NCBI GenBank assembly: GCA_020850325.1
Contig: JADZEW010000022.1
Span: 62,001 to 126,000 of the forward strand
Reading direction: 5' to 3'
DNA from: Methanoregulaceae archaeon
Lineage (GTDB): Bacteria > Armatimonadota > Fimbriimonadia > Fimbriimonadales > Fimbriimonadaceae
DNA: 64,000 nt
Shown piece by piece: positions 18,078-26,538 of the stretch. A model generated the notes under the pieces. The model was not told the DNA's origin, searched no databases, and saw only the letters and a list, made by a program, of their open reading frames with translations. The position numbers and the translations under genes were made by a program. The stretch's first letter is position 1. Every line of letters starts with the position of its first letter.

Positions 18078-18422
18078 ATGGCGCGCAGCGAAATGGAAGG
18101 AACAACCTTGATGGTAACGGGACGCCTCCAGGTGCGTCCGGATCGGCGCGATGCTGCCCTGGCCGCATCATTAGCGCTGGCCGAGGCGTCTCGGGCGGAG
18201 CCCGGGTGCCTGGAGTTTCGAGTCTGCAGCGACGCTGCGGACCCTTACCTGCTCGTCTTCCTCGAGCAGTGGAGCGGAGTCGATACCATGACCCGCAACT
18301 TCCAAACGTTCCACATGACGCAGTTTCGCGAATCCGCCAAGCAGTTTGCGGTGGGCGAGCTTGAAGTCAAGCGATACGTGGTGACGCCAGTCGCCCCTTC
18401 CATCTCCCAGATCGCGTCGTAG
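18078..18422 (+). CDS. ABM-family (antibiotic biosynthesis monooxygenase-like) small protein
   Basis: 114 aa, or about 103 from ATG 18111. Typical dimeric alpha-beta barrel pattern of the YgiN/ABM family: MVTGRLQVRPDRRDAALAA, then EPGCLEFRVCSDAADPYLLVFLEQWSG and a final strand. Conserved 'E.gc..f.v..........f.e.w' positions are present. Members are quinol or small-aromatic monooxygenases or act in stress responses. No operon partner; the ABC permease lies convergently 4 nt downstream. Confidence 0.75.
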   Translation: MARSEMEGTTLMVTGRLQVRPDRRDAALAASLALAEASRAEPGCLEFRVCSDAADPYLLVFLEQWSGVDTMTRNFQTFHMTQFRESAKQFAVGELEVKRYVVTPVAPSISQIAS

Positions 18423-18425
18423 CGG

Positions 18426-19301
18426 CTAGGCGAACGAGCCGGCCGTCGAGTTGCGCATGAGTCGGAACTGCAACAGCGAGATCAGCACAATCACCGCCAG
18501 CAGAATGAACGACTTGGCGGAGGCGAGTCCCGTGTTGAAGTTCAGCCAAGCCTCGGAGTAGATGTGGTACCCGACCACGTCGGTCGTGCCCTCCGGGCCG
18601 CCCTTCGTCATCATGTACACGGGCGTGAAGACCTGCATCGCGCCGATCGTGCTCGTCACTAGAACGAACAGCGTGGTTGGGGTGAGCATCGGCAGCGTGA
18701 TGTTCCAAAACGACTGCCAGCGGGTCGCGCCGTCGAGCTCTGCAGCTTCGTAGAGCGAGGACGGGATGCCGATGAGGCCCGCCAAGAACAGCACCATGCG
18801 CGGGCCGAGCCCGGTCCACACTGACATGAACGCGAGGGCAGGCATCGCCCACTCGGGTCGGTTGAGGAAGTCGATGCTCTGCAATCCGAACGCTCGGAGC
18901 GTGAGGTTGATCAGTCCGGTCTCGGGTAGGTAGATGTAGATCCAGAGCATCGAGATGGCGACGCCCGAGGCGATGGCTGGCACATAGAAGAGTGTGCGGA
19001 ACACCGTTACGCCGCGCAACTTCTGATTGACGAGGATCGCCACCGCCAGCGCAATCGCCATGCCCAGCGGCACCGCCATGATCGCAAATCGGAACGAGTG
19101 CCACAGGGACGCCCAAAACGGGGACTCACCAAAGGCGAGGGCGTAGTTGCCAAAGCCGACGAACGTGCGCTCGGTTTTGAAGAGTTGCCACTGGTACAGG
19201 CTGACGTAGAACGCGTAGCCCATCGGGATGAGCGCAAACACCAGGAGGTGGAGCGTGGCCGGAGCGACAAAGGCGTAACCAATGGGGCGATTGCGCTGCA
19301 T
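18426..19301 (-). CDS. ABC sugar-type transporter permease (MalF/UgpA family)
   Basis: 291 aa with six predicted membrane helices and the EAA loop contacting the ATPase (EAAELDGATRWQSFWNITLPMLTP). The N-terminal GYAFVAPATLHLLVFALIPMGYAFYVSL is the typical carbohydrate-uptake permease start. It would normally work with a second permease, a binding protein and an ATPase. None is adjacent, so this is an orphan permease locus or the partners are elsewhere. Substrate not predictable. Confidence 0.88.
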   Translation of the reverse strand: MQRNRPIGYAFVAPATLHLLVFALIPMGYAFYVSLYQWQLFKTERTFVGFGNYALAFGESPFWASLWHSFRFAIMAVPLGMAIALAVAILVNQKLRGVTVFRTLFYVPAIASGVAISMLWIYIYLPETGLINLTLRAFGLQSIDFLNRPEWAMPALAFMSVWTGLGPRMVLFLAGLIGIPSSLYEAAELDGATRWQSFWNITLPMLTPTTLFVLVTSTIGAMQVFTPVYMMTKGGPEGTTDVVGYHIYSEAWLNFNTGLASAKSFILLAVIVLISLLQFRLMRNSTAGSFA

Positions 19302-19327
19302 CCGCCTTCATTTTGCCGCATCGAAGG

Positions 19328-19792
19328 CTAGGATTTGCCGTCTTCGATCTCTGCGCGCGGGCATCGTCGCTGCAGTTCGTCGAAGATGTCGGCCTCCGCG
19401 TGGTGGACGCTGGGCACCACGAAGCGCCGATTGTCGTTCAGCACCATCTTCATGACAAACCTGGGTGGGTACTTGCCAGGGACTCGTTCGCGCCTCAGCC
19501 CATTGATGTTCGAGTAGCTAAACACGTGGGTGCCGAAGAGGCTGCGGATCACCAACTCGTAGGGGGTAAGCCGCACCTCGTAGGTCCACATCCACGCCGT
19601 GATCATGGCGAGGCTTAAGATCGCGAAGATAAAGATGCCACCGAGCAGCATGATGTCCGGGGTCTGGCGCTGCATCAAAAAGACGAAGAGACCGATGAAC
19701 AGCAACGAATCGAAGACGAGTACGCCGGCGAGAACCCATCGCTCTTTGCGGCGGAAGATCAAGTCGCTATCGGAAGGTACGAACGAGTCCAC
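19328..19792 (-). CDS. Two-helix membrane protein with PH-like domain
   Basis: 154 aa. Two adjacent membrane helices (residues 20-70) are followed by a soluble region (YEVRLTPYELVIRSLFGTHVFSYSNINGLRRER) that fits the bacterial PH-domain pattern ('l....lv.r.l....i.y..I..i'). It resembles the membrane PH-like proteins at 10.5-11.6 kb. Function unknown. Confidence 0.65.
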   Translation of the reverse strand: MDSFVPSDSDLIFRRKERWVLAGVLVFDSLLFIGLFVFLMQRQTPDIMLLGGIFIFAILSLAMITAWMWTYEVRLTPYELVIRSLFGTHVFSYSNINGLRRERVPGKYPPRFVMKMVLNDNRRFVVPSVHHAEADIFDELQRRCPRAEIEDGKS

Positions 19793-19843
19793 GATCAGGG
19801 GTAGTACGGACGGGCAACAAACTAGGATTCACGGTTACTCACT

Positions 19844-21727
19844 TCAACGCAAGAGTCGGAGTCCGTTCAAGATCACGATGACCGTGCTTCCTTCGTGGCC
19901 GATGACCGCGAGGGGGAGCGGCAACTCGAAGAAGAGGGAACTGACGGTAAGGGCGATGATGACGCCCGCGGCGAACACGAGGTTGGCGGTGATGATCCGT
20001 GAGGTTCGCTCGCCCAGAGCGATGACCTGAGGGACGCGCACGAGGCGATCTTGCATGAGGACGATATCGGCGGCATTGAGGGCGATGTCGCTTCCGAGCC
20101 CGCCCATGGCGATTCCGACTGATGCTCGCGAAAGAGCAGGCGCGTCGTTGATGCCGTCGCCGACCATCATCACGGGCTGGCCGGACTCCTCAAGTTCGGC
20201 GATCCGGTGGGTCTTGTCCGCGGGAAGTAAACCGCCGTGGAATTCCTCGACTCCGACTTCCTCGGCAACGGCCTTGGCGGTCGGAACGGTGTCGCCGGTG
20301 AGCATGATCACGCGGCGGCCCGATGCCTTCAGCTGGCGGACGACCTCCGGTGCCTCAGGTCGGGGAGCGTCGCGCAGTCCGAGCGCAGCGAACTTCCCTT
20401 GGAACTCCATAATCGCTACGGTCATGCCTCGCGATTGAAGCTCCTCGACATGGCCCGCGAATTCGGCGGGCAGATGGTCGAAGAACCGTTGCTGGCCGAT
20501 GTGAACTGTGCCCTCGGCGAGGTGGGCTTCTATTCCGAGGCCGGGATGGTCGGTTTGCTCATGCGCCTCGGGAACGTCGATTCCGCTTTCCCGGGCGGAT
20601 CGAGTGATCGCGACCGCAAGCGGGTGACTGCTGTACTGCTCGGCAGCCGCGGCGGCTCGGAGCATGTGTCGGGCGTCTTCGGAAAGGTCACCCGTGCCGT
20701 GCCAGCAAGCCTTGTCTTCTCGGCAAACCGCCCCGGCGGCGACCGGCGCGCACACGCAGATTTCGGCCAACTGAGGGGTGCCGGCGGTCAGCGTGCCGGT
20801 CTTGTCCATCACCACCACTTTGATGGCGCGGAGCCGCTCGAGGTACTCGCCACCGCGCACGAGGATGCCCTGCCGACCTGCCCAAGCCAGGGCACTCAGG
20901 GTGGATGCCGGAGTCGAGATGACCATCGCACACGGGCTCAACGCGACCAGGAGCACCAGCGCCCCGTACAGAGCTTCGTGGATCGGCTGCTTCAGCGAGA
21001 GCCGGACCAGCAGCGCCACGATAAACACGGCGATCACGAAGAAGGTGTACCGCTGGCCGAACCACTGGCTGATGCGCTCGCCGCTCGCCTTGTTCTCCTG
21101 CGCATCGCGGACGAGATCGACCACCTTATCCAGCATGGTTCCGCCCGCCGGGGCGGTAACGCGCATGACGAACATGCCGTCGAGGTTTTGAGTTCCCGCG
21201 AGAACAGGCTCGCCCGCCGCTTTGGGTACAGGGACGCTTTCGCCGGTCATCGCGGCTTGGTTGACGCTGGTGTTTCCCGACTCAACCTCGCCATCGACCG
21301 GGATGTTTTCGAAGGCGGCCACGCGAACGCGGTCACCGACCACGAGGTCATGGGTGGGGACGAGCTTATCGCCTTCGTCGGTGAGAAGCGTTGCGCGGTC
21401 GGGACGCAGCTTGACGAGCCCTTCGATGGCCGACTTGGTCTTGGCCATTGCGTAGGTTTCGAGCGTGCCCGAGAGGCTGAACAAGAAGAGCAGGGCGGCG
21501 GCATCCGCGGGGCGCCCAACGACAATCGCTCCGATCGCAGCCAGCACCATCAGAAAGTTGACGTCGATCGATCGCTCGCGCAAGGAGTCCCAGGTGGTGC
21601 GGAGCGCAAACACCGAACCAAAGGCCGCGCTGGCGTAGGCCCATGCGGGCCCAGCCACATACCCAAGCACGAGAAACACTCCGCACAGAGCGGTGAGAAC
21701 TGCTTGAGCGTTGCGTAGCCACCCCAT
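19844..21727 (-). CDS. P1B-4-type metal-exporting ATPase (Co/Fe class)
   Basis: 627 aa. P-type core: phosphorylation loop DKTGTLT (about 304), TGES actuator, GDGINDAPAL hinge and the SSHPLA nucleotide-site motif. The membrane metal motif is SPC (LSPCAMV, about 260) instead of CPC, and the last helices carry HEGST (about 609). SPC plus HEGxT without an N-terminal metal-binding domain defines P1B-4 pumps (CoaT/CtpD; Co2+ or Fe2+). Unusual: a Cys-rich insertion in the nucleotide-binding domain (CVCAPVAAGAVCREDKACWH). CATAAT sits 6 nt upstream of the ATG, so the mRNA may be leaderless. Confidence 0.92.
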   Translation of the reverse strand: MGWLRNAQAVLTALCGVFLVLGYVAGPAWAYASAAFGSVFALRTTWDSLRERSIDVNFLMVLAAIGAIVVGRPADAAALLFLFSLSGTLETYAMAKTKSAIEGLVKLRPDRATLLTDEGDKLVPTHDLVVGDRVRVAAFENIPVDGEVESGNTSVNQAAMTGESVPVPKAAGEPVLAGTQNLDGMFVMRVTAPAGGTMLDKVVDLVRDAQENKASGERISQWFGQRYTFFVIAVFIVALLVRLSLKQPIHEALYGALVLLVALSPCAMVISTPASTLSALAWAGRQGILVRGGEYLERLRAIKVVVMDKTGTLTAGTPQLAEICVCAPVAAGAVCREDKACWHGTGDLSEDARHMLRAAAAAEQYSSHPLAVAITRSARESGIDVPEAHEQTDHPGLGIEAHLAEGTVHIGQQRFFDHLPAEFAGHVEELQSRGMTVAIMEFQGKFAALGLRDAPRPEAPEVVRQLKASGRRVIMLTGDTVPTAKAVAEEVGVEEFHGGLLPADKTHRIAELEESGQPVMMVGDGINDAPALSRASVGIAMGGLGSDIALNAADIVLMQDRLVRVPQVIALGERTSRIITANLVFAAGVIIALTVSSLFFELPLPLAVIGHEGSTVIVILNGLRLLR

Positions 21728-21733
21728 GTCTGG

Positions 21734-21763
21734 ATTATGGACGACCTACACGTGCGGCACAAT
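21734..21763. promoter_or_regulatory. Divergent -10 boxes at leaderless distance
   Basis: The minus-strand CATAAT (21739-21734) ends 6 nt before ATG 21727 of the metal ATPase. The plus-strand CACAAT (21758-21763) ends 6 nt before ATG 21770 of the acetyltransferase. This spacing supports the shorter acetyltransferase start. Confidence 0.6.
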
Positions 21764-21769
21764 GCAGCT

Positions 21770-22351
21770 ATGGTCTCGCGGAGCCTCGTTCTTGAAGGGA
21801 AGTTCGTGCGGTTGGAGCCACTGAGCGCTTCGCACGCGATCGACCTGTGGCGGCTTGCGGATGAGGTCACGCTCGCCTATCTCAATCTTTGGCATCCCGT
21901 TTCGACCGAAGACGCGATGGCCGAACTGATCAACCGCGTGCTCAATGCCGAAGAGTCGGTGTTCTTCGCGGTCATCGACCGGGGAACGGGTCAGGCGGTG
22001 GGATCGACGAGCTACCTCGATCTGCGACCTGCCCATCGGAGTCTTGAGATCGGCAACACGTGGATTGGGCGGGAGGCTCAGGGCACCGCGATCAACCCGG
22101 AGATGAAGCTCCTGCTGCTCGAACACGCATTCGAGAGTCTGGATTGTGTGCGGGTGCAACTGAAGACCGATGCCCGTAACGTCCAAAGCCAAGCCGCGAT
22201 GCGCAAACTTGGGGCAGTCTGCGAAGGGACACTGAGGCAACACCTCATTTGCCGTGATGGCTTCATTCGAGACACGGTGATGTTCAGCATCACTGACGAC
22301 GAGTGGCCCACCGTTCGCGAAGGGCTTCGTGAGCGTTTAACGACCCCCTAA
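21770..22351 (+). CDS. GNAT-family N-acetyltransferase (RimJ/RimL-like)
   Basis: 193 aa from ATG 21770; the track start at 21737 adds 11 residues upstream of the -10 box and is unlikely. Typical RimJ/RimL pattern: LEGKFVRLEPLSASHA start, a strand IDRGTGQAVGSTSYLDL, then EIGNTWIGREAQGTAINPEMKLLLLEHAFE (acetyl-CoA-binding region) and VQLKTDARNVQSQAAMRKLG. Likely acetylates a protein N-terminus or small amine; substrate unknown. Confidence 0.85.
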   Translation: MVSRSLVLEGKFVRLEPLSASHAIDLWRLADEVTLAYLNLWHPVSTEDAMAELINRVLNAEESVFFAVIDRGTGQAVGSTSYLDLRPAHRSLEIGNTWIGREAQGTAINPEMKLLLLEHAFESLDCVRVQLKTDARNVQSQAAMRKLGAVCEGTLRQHLICRDGFIRDTVMFSITDDEWPTVREGLRERLTTP

Positions 22352-22363
22352 TCAAGATCCCTG

Positions 22364-22369
22364 TACAAT
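22364..22369 (+). promoter_or_regulatory. -10 box TACAAT of the alkaline phosphatase gene
   Basis: TACAAT lies 7 nt before ATG 22377, the spacing expected if transcription starts at or next to the start codon. Confidence 0.6.
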
Positions 22370-22376
22370 TAAGGGC

Positions 22377-23879
22377 ATGGCTATCTCCCGACGATCCGTT
22401 CTCGGGGCCGGTGCGCTCGGTGCGCTCGGCCTCGCCCTGCCCAATCTAAGTTTGGGTCAGTCCGATGGGGAGAAGCGACGAGCCAAGAACGTGATCTTCT
22501 GCGTGTCGGACGGGATGAGCCTCGGCACCTTGTCGATGGTCGACCAACTGAGCCGCTTGTTGCATGGGCGACCGTCTTACTGGGCGGAACTGCTGAATCA
22601 AGAGTATGTGGTCAACGGATTCCAAGAGACGAGATCGCTGAACTCGGTGGTCACCGACTCTGCCGCTGCCGCCTCAACGTGGGGCAGTGGGCGGAGGATC
22701 TGGAGTGGAGCGCTGAACGAGTTTCCCGACGGCACCAAGCTTCGCACCCTGACTCAGTTGCTCGGCGAGGCAAAGGTGCGGACGGGCTTGGTCACGACCG
22801 CGACGATCACCCACGCGACTCCGGCCGGGTTCTGCGTGAACGCTCCCACTCGGGATAATCAGCCCTTTATCGCGACTCAGTATCTGGCTTCGGGCGTGGA
22901 CGTGTTGATGGGCGGCGGCACGCAGTACTTCGACGCCAGCAAACGAACGGACAAGCGCGATCTGTTCTCCGACTTCGCCAAAGCCGGCTATGCGGTGGCT
23001 AAGTCTCGCGAGGAGATGTTGGCGATCGAGGGCTCGAAAGCACTGGGCATCTACTCGAACTCACACTTGCCTTACTGGGTCGATCACATGAACTCGCCGG
23101 AGCTCATGCGCAGCACCCCAACCCTTGCCGAGATGAGCCGCAAGGCGATCGACATGCTGAAGGGCAGTGATCAAGGCTTCCTTCTTCAGATCGAAGGAGC
23201 CAAGATCGACCACGCCGCCCACGGCAATGACCTAGCGGGTCTCATCTACGACCAGATTGCCTTCGAGGCGGCGGTCAAGGTTGCCATCGACTTTGCCATC
23301 GAGGATGGAGAGACGCTTGTGGTTATCACTACCGACCATGGCAATGCAAGCCCCACGCTCAATGGCGCGGGCGCAGGTTACGGTGATTCCGAGGCTGGCC
23401 TCGCTCGGGTGGCGAAGATGAAATCCAGCTACGACCGACTCTTTACCGAACTCGGCACCGAGCCCAAGGCCGCTAAGATTCGGGAGTCAATCGAGGCGCA
23501 CCTTGGCATCGCGATCAAGCCCGAAGAAGCCGAGCTCTTGGCGGGCAAGTCGCCCTTCGCGAGCTCGATCTTCTACGGCGGACGAAACGCGACCCTGTCG
23601 GTGATTCTCGGCAACTACACCAAGGTCACTTGGACGAGCGGCAACCATACGTCGGATCACGTGCTGTGCACGGCTTTCGGCCCCGGCAAGGAGGCGTTCC
23701 ACGGCCTCACGCCGAACGTGGCCTCGTTCGCCAACATCTTGGCGCACTACGATATCCGTCACGAGAACCCGAAGATGACGTATGAGGAAGCGAAGAAAAT
23801 CCGCGATGCGAAGAATGTCAAAGACGGTGACGGCGGTCTCGCGGCTCACCTCCACGCTGATGTCTGCGACTGTGACTGA
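22377..23879 (+). CDS. phoA: Alkaline phosphatase (PhoA family), Tat-exported
   Basis: 500 aa. The Tat-type signal ISRRSVLGAGALGALGLAL suggests folded export. Alkaline phosphatase core: metal ligand strand NVIFCVSDGMS, nucleophile Ser in VTDSAAAAST (about 92-99), IEGAKIDHAAHGND and VVITTDHGNA (about 318) ligating the second zinc, and a late TSGNHTSDHV histidine site. It hydrolyses phosphomonoesters in the periplasm. The C-terminus is Asp/His/Cys-rich (HLHADVCDCD), which is unusual. It stands alone and converges on hisI. Confidence 0.92.
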   Translation: MAISRRSVLGAGALGALGLALPNLSLGQSDGEKRRAKNVIFCVSDGMSLGTLSMVDQLSRLLHGRPSYWAELLNQEYVVNGFQETRSLNSVVTDSAAAASTWGSGRRIWSGALNEFPDGTKLRTLTQLLGEAKVRTGLVTTATITHATPAGFCVNAPTRDNQPFIATQYLASGVDVLMGGGTQYFDASKRTDKRDLFSDFAKAGYAVAKSREEMLAIEGSKALGIYSNSHLPYWVDHMNSPELMRSTPTLAEMSRKAIDMLKGSDQGFLLQIEGAKIDHAAHGNDLAGLIYDQIAFEAAVKVAIDFAIEDGETLVVITTDHGNASPTLNGAGAGYGDSEAGLARVAKMKSSYDRLFTELGTEPKAAKIRESIEAHLGIAIKPEEAELLAGKSPFASSIFYGGRNATLSVILGNYTKVTWTSGNHTSDHVLCTAFGPGKEAFHGLTPNVASFANILAHYDIRHENPKMTYEEAKKIRDAKNVKDGDGGLAAHLHADVCDCD

Positions 23880-23886
23880 TTGAGAT

Positions 23887-24240
23887 TCAGTCTGAGATCG
23901 GCTCGCTGTTGACCTGCAGGCCGTCAGGCGTCATGTCGCGGTAGAAGCACGACCGATAGTTGTCGTGGCATGCCGCGCCGACTTGCTCCACGTCGATGAG
24001 CAGGGTATCGAGGTCGCAATCGACTCGGATGCGCTTCACGGCTTGGGTGTGGCCGCTGGTTTCGCCCTTGACCCAAAACTCCCGGCGCGAGCGGCTCCAA
24101 TAGGTGCACTTGCCGGTCTCCATGGTTCTCCGCAGCGACTCTGCGTTCATCCAAGCCATCATCAGAACCTCGCCATTGTCGGCATCGACGATGACGGCGG
24201 GGATGAGGCCATCGAGGTTGAACTTGAGCTGGTCGATCAT
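23887..24240 (-). CDS. hisI: Phosphoribosyl-AMP cyclohydrolase HisI
   Basis: 117 aa, the usual length of a monofunctional HisI. Signature motifs: [34 protein letters not shown] and the zinc ligands in [29 protein letters not shown]. It opens the purine ring of PR-AMP in histidine synthesis. There is no HisE fusion and no neighbouring his gene. It converges on the alkaline phosphatase, with a short GACTGA/TCAGTC stem at the junction. Confidence 0.95.
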   Translation of the reverse strand: MIDQLKFNLDGLIPAVIVDADNGEVLMMAWMNAESLRRTMETGKCTYWSRSRREFWVKGETSGHTQAVKRIRVDCDLDTLLIDVEQVGAACHDNYRSCFYRDMTPDGLQVNSEPISD

Positions 24241-24304
24241 TTGACCAATTGTAGGACGGCCAAGGCATGCCCTGCTTGGTAGATTCGAAAGGGGTCCGCC
24301 GTGC

Positions 24305-24310
24305 TATAAT
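24305..24310 (+). promoter_or_regulatory. Consensus -10 box TATAAT of rpsR
   Basis: Perfect TATAAT, 31 nt before ATG 24342. Unlike most promoters here it leaves a real 5' leader of about 25 nt. A strong promoter fits a ribosomal protein gene. Confidence 0.65.
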
Positions 24311-24341
24311 CTTTGTTCGAACTCCGATTTTGGACCAGCAT

Positions 24342-24764
24342 ATGAGTGAAGATTTGAAGACAGGCGTCGTTGGGGCGCGAATGGACAAAGACTTTGCCGC
24401 GGAGACCGGTGGCAAGTTCCGCGGTCGCAAGCGACGCAAAGTGAGCTACCTGACGATCAATAAGATCGAAGTGGTTGATTACAAGGATGTCAACATCCTC
24501 CGCAAGTTCATCAACGATCGCGGAAAGATGCTCCCTTGCCGCCAGACCGGCAACACCGCCAAGCAGCAGCGCATGATCGCTCGTGCGATTCGCCGAGCCC
24601 GTGAGCTGGCCCTTCTTCCGTTCGTGGTGACCGAGATGAGCGCAGATCGACGCGAGTTCACGCCGCGCCGCGCGCCGCGAGAGCACGGTCAAGGTCATGG
24701 TCAGTCTTCCGCTCCCGCGCCGGTCGAAGCCGCTCCGGCCGCCGAAACCACGGCAACCGAGTAG
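24342..24764 (+). CDS. rpsR: Ribosomal protein bS18 with N- and C-terminal extensions
   Basis: 140 aa against about 75-80 for most bS18. The core is unmistakable: [50 protein letters not shown]. It binds 16S rRNA with bS6. An extra 35 residues precede the core and about 45 residues of Pro/Ala/Glu/His-rich sequence follow it. I use ATG 24342 because the track start at 24267 lies upstream of the TATAAT box. The usual rpsF/ssb/rplI neighbours are absent, so the gene is monocistronic. Confidence 0.93.
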   Translation: MSEDLKTGVVGARMDKDFAAETGGKFRGRKRRKVSYLTINKIEVVDYKDVNILRKFINDRGKMLPCRQTGNTAKQQRMIARAIRRARELALLPFVVTEMSADRREFTPRRAPREHGQGHGQSSAPAPVEAAPAAETTATE

Positions 24765-24783
24765 GGATTTCTACCGCAATATC

Positions 24784-24815
24784 AAGCCCCCTCCCGCCCA
24801 GCGGTAGGGGGCTTT
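24784..24815 (+). terminator. Stem-loop terminator between rpsR and purS
   Basis: AAGCCCCCT / AGGGGGCTT, a 9-bp stem with a 13-nt loop, lies 20 nt after the rpsR stop. It has no long U-tract and runs directly into the purS -10 box. Confidence 0.75.
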
Positions 24816-24817
24816 GC

Positions 24818-24823
24818 TACAAT
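24818..24823 (+). promoter_or_regulatory. -10 box TACAAT of purS
   Basis: TACAAT ends 5 nt before ATG 24829, directly after the rpsR terminator stem. This supports ATG 24829 rather than TTG 24814 as the start. Confidence 0.6.
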
Positions 24824-24828
24824 TGACT

Positions 24829-25062
24829 ATGTCCACCGTGCGCGTCTACGTCACCCTCAAACCCTCGCTCCTCGATTCGGCCGGGAGAACCGTGACGGAT
24901 TCATTGCAGAAGCTGGGTTTCGACGAGGTGAAGGATGCCCGGATCGGCAAGGTGATCGAGATGGTCGTCGACCCGTACGATGAGGCCCGCGTTCGGGAGA
25001 TGGGTGAGCGCCTGCTCGCCAATCCCGTCATCGAGAACTTCCGCATCGAGGTGGCCGGTTGA
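24829..25062 (+). CDS. purS: Phosphoribosylformylglycinamidine synthase subunit PurS
   Basis: 77 aa, the normal PurS size. Pattern VRVYVTLKPSLLDSAGRTVTDSLQKLGFDEV followed by RIGKVIEM and a final ANPVIENFRIEV strand. PurS bridges PurQ and PurL in the three-subunit FGAR amidotransferase of purine synthesis. The stop overlaps the TTG of purQ by 4 nt. purL is not adjacent. Confidence 0.95.
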   Translation: MSTVRVYVTLKPSLLDSAGRTVTDSLQKLGFDEVKDARIGKVIEMVVDPYDEARVREMGERLLANPVIENFRIEVAG

Positions 25063-25742
25063 AGGTCGCCGTCGTTCGCTTTCCCGGCGCGAACTGTGAC
25101 CAGGATGCGCTCTGGTCGCTGCGGGACGATCTTTGCCTGAGCGCGGAGTACGTGTGGCACGAGGACACCAGCCTGGCCGGATTCGACGCCGTCATCCTGC
25201 CCGGTGGGTTCACCTATGGCGACTATCTGAGGTGCGGCGCTATTGCCGCCCGCGCGCCGATTATGGCGGAGGTCGCTCGCTTTGCCCTGGAAGGTCGCTT
25301 CGTTATCGGGGTCTGCAACGGATTCCAAGTGCTGTGCGAAGCGGGATTGCTGCCGGGGGCGCTGCTGCTGAACCAGAACCAGAAGTTCCTCTGCCAAGAC
25401 GTTTATCTTCGCGCCGAGAATCGGACGTCGCCGTGGACCGAAGGCGTCGATCATATCTTGCGCATCCCGATCGCGCATGGAGAGGGCCGCTATGTTTGCG
25501 ACGATCTGACCCTCGCCCGACTTGCCAGTGAGGACAGAATCGCGTTTCGTTACGTGGATGCAGAAGGTCGACAGACGGAAGAATCTAACCCAAATGGATC
25601 GGTAGATTCGATTGCGGGAGTATTGAACGACGCTGGAAACGTATTAGGAATGATGCCGCACCCCGAGCGAGCGACGCGGAAGCTGTTGGGGTCGGATGAT
25701 GGCCGTCAGATCTTGGCGGCACTATGCCGTGTGACGGTTTGA
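25059..25742 (+). CDS. purQ: Phosphoribosylformylglycinamidine synthase subunit PurQ (glutaminase)
   Basis: 227 aa, TTG start overlapping purS. Class I amidotransferase triad: Cys in FVIGVCNGFQVL (about 86), His and Glu in MMPHPERA (about 202-204). The N-terminus (VAVVRFPGANCDQD) and PGGFTYGDYLRCGAIAA are PurQ-specific. It supplies ammonia from glutamine to PurL. Confidence 0.97.
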   Translation: MKVAVVRFPGANCDQDALWSLRDDLCLSAEYVWHEDTSLAGFDAVILPGGFTYGDYLRCGAIAARAPIMAEVARFALEGRFVIGVCNGFQVLCEAGLLPGALLLNQNQKFLCQDVYLRAENRTSPWTEGVDHILRIPIAHGEGRYVCDDLTLARLASEDRIAFRYVDAEGRQTEESNPNGSVDSIAGVLNDAGNVLGMMPHPERATRKLLGSDDGRQILAALCRVTV

Positions 25743-25818
25743 ACGTCGGAGGGAAGTGACCTCGTCTGAATACGAGGAGCCTTTCGACCGAAAAGAAAGA
25801 AGAGAGCCAAGCGGAAAC

Positions 25819-26538
25819 ATGAGAATTTTGATTGCAGGATTGGTTTTTGTGAGCTCGCTCGCCTTGAGCGCGGCTCAGGAGCGGGTTGTCTTGGGCAAGT
25901 TGGGCCAGGCAATCAAGGAGACCAAGATCCTCAGCAAGCCGGGCGGACGCGCGTATTACACCGCCAAGCCGTTTGAGTATCTCGTCCTTCGCACCAGCGA
26001 TAAGCCGAACACCTACAAGGTTCTGCTCCAGAACGGCCGCGATGGCTACGTCGCTTCCGACGATGTCGCGAAGCTCCCTTACGACGTCACCCGTCCTGCA
26101 ACCCCCAAGGCACCGACCGGCAGCCTCGGTTCGCCCCGCCGATCCGGTACCACGACCCTGACCTCTCGGTCGCGCGCATCGATTGCTGAGTATTCGCTGA
26201 ACTTCACCGGGACGCCCTACAAGTGGGGCGGCAACGATCCGAACAAGGGCATCGACTGTTCCGCCTTCGTGAAGTACCTCTACGGCCAGATCGGAGTGAG
26301 TCTGCCTCGCACCGCCGCCGAGCAGGTGAATGTGGGCCAGCCGATCGCGCGCCTCGAAGATCTCCAGCCGGGCGACCGCCTCTACTTCTGGAGTTCATCG
26401 CGCAACAAGATCGGCCACACTGGCATCTATCTCGGTAACGGCTACTTTAGCCATGCCACGTCCAGCAAGGGCAAGGTCACAACCGACTATCTGGGCGAGC
26501 AGAAGTGGTTGAAGATTTTGGTCGCCGCGCGCCGCTAG
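25819..26538 (+). CDS. Secreted NlpC/P60 cell-wall peptidase with SH3-like domain
   Basis: 239 aa from ATG 25819, where a signal peptide starts (MRILIAGLVFVSSLALSAAQ); the track start is 21 codons upstream and would bury the signal. Residues 25-95 are a bacterial SH3-like domain (ILSKPGGRAYYTAKPFEYLVL...GRDGYVASDDV). Residues 125-239 are NlpC/P60 with catalytic Cys in GIDCSAFVKYLY (about 146), His in IGHTGIYLG (about 199) and a third polar residue in FSHATSS. It cleaves peptidoglycan stem peptides. It converges on tyrS with a shared CTAG stop. Confidence 0.9.
   Translation: MRILIAGLVFVSSLALSAAQERVVLGKLGQAIKETKILSKPGGRAYYTAKPFEYLVLRTSDKPNTYKVLLQNGRDGYVASDDVAKLPYDVTRPATPKAPTGSLGSPRRSGTTTLTSRSRASIAEYSLNFTGTPYKWGGNDPNKGIDCSAFVKYLYGQIGVSLPRTAAEQVNVGQPIARLEDLQPGDRLYFWSSSRNKIGHTGIYLGNGYFSHATSSKGKVTTDYLGEQKWLKILVAARR

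Noticed and set aside
20237-21718. 493-aa plus-strand ORF opposite the P1B-4 ATPase
   Set aside because: A GC-rich shadow frame; the minus strand encodes all P-type ATPase motifs.
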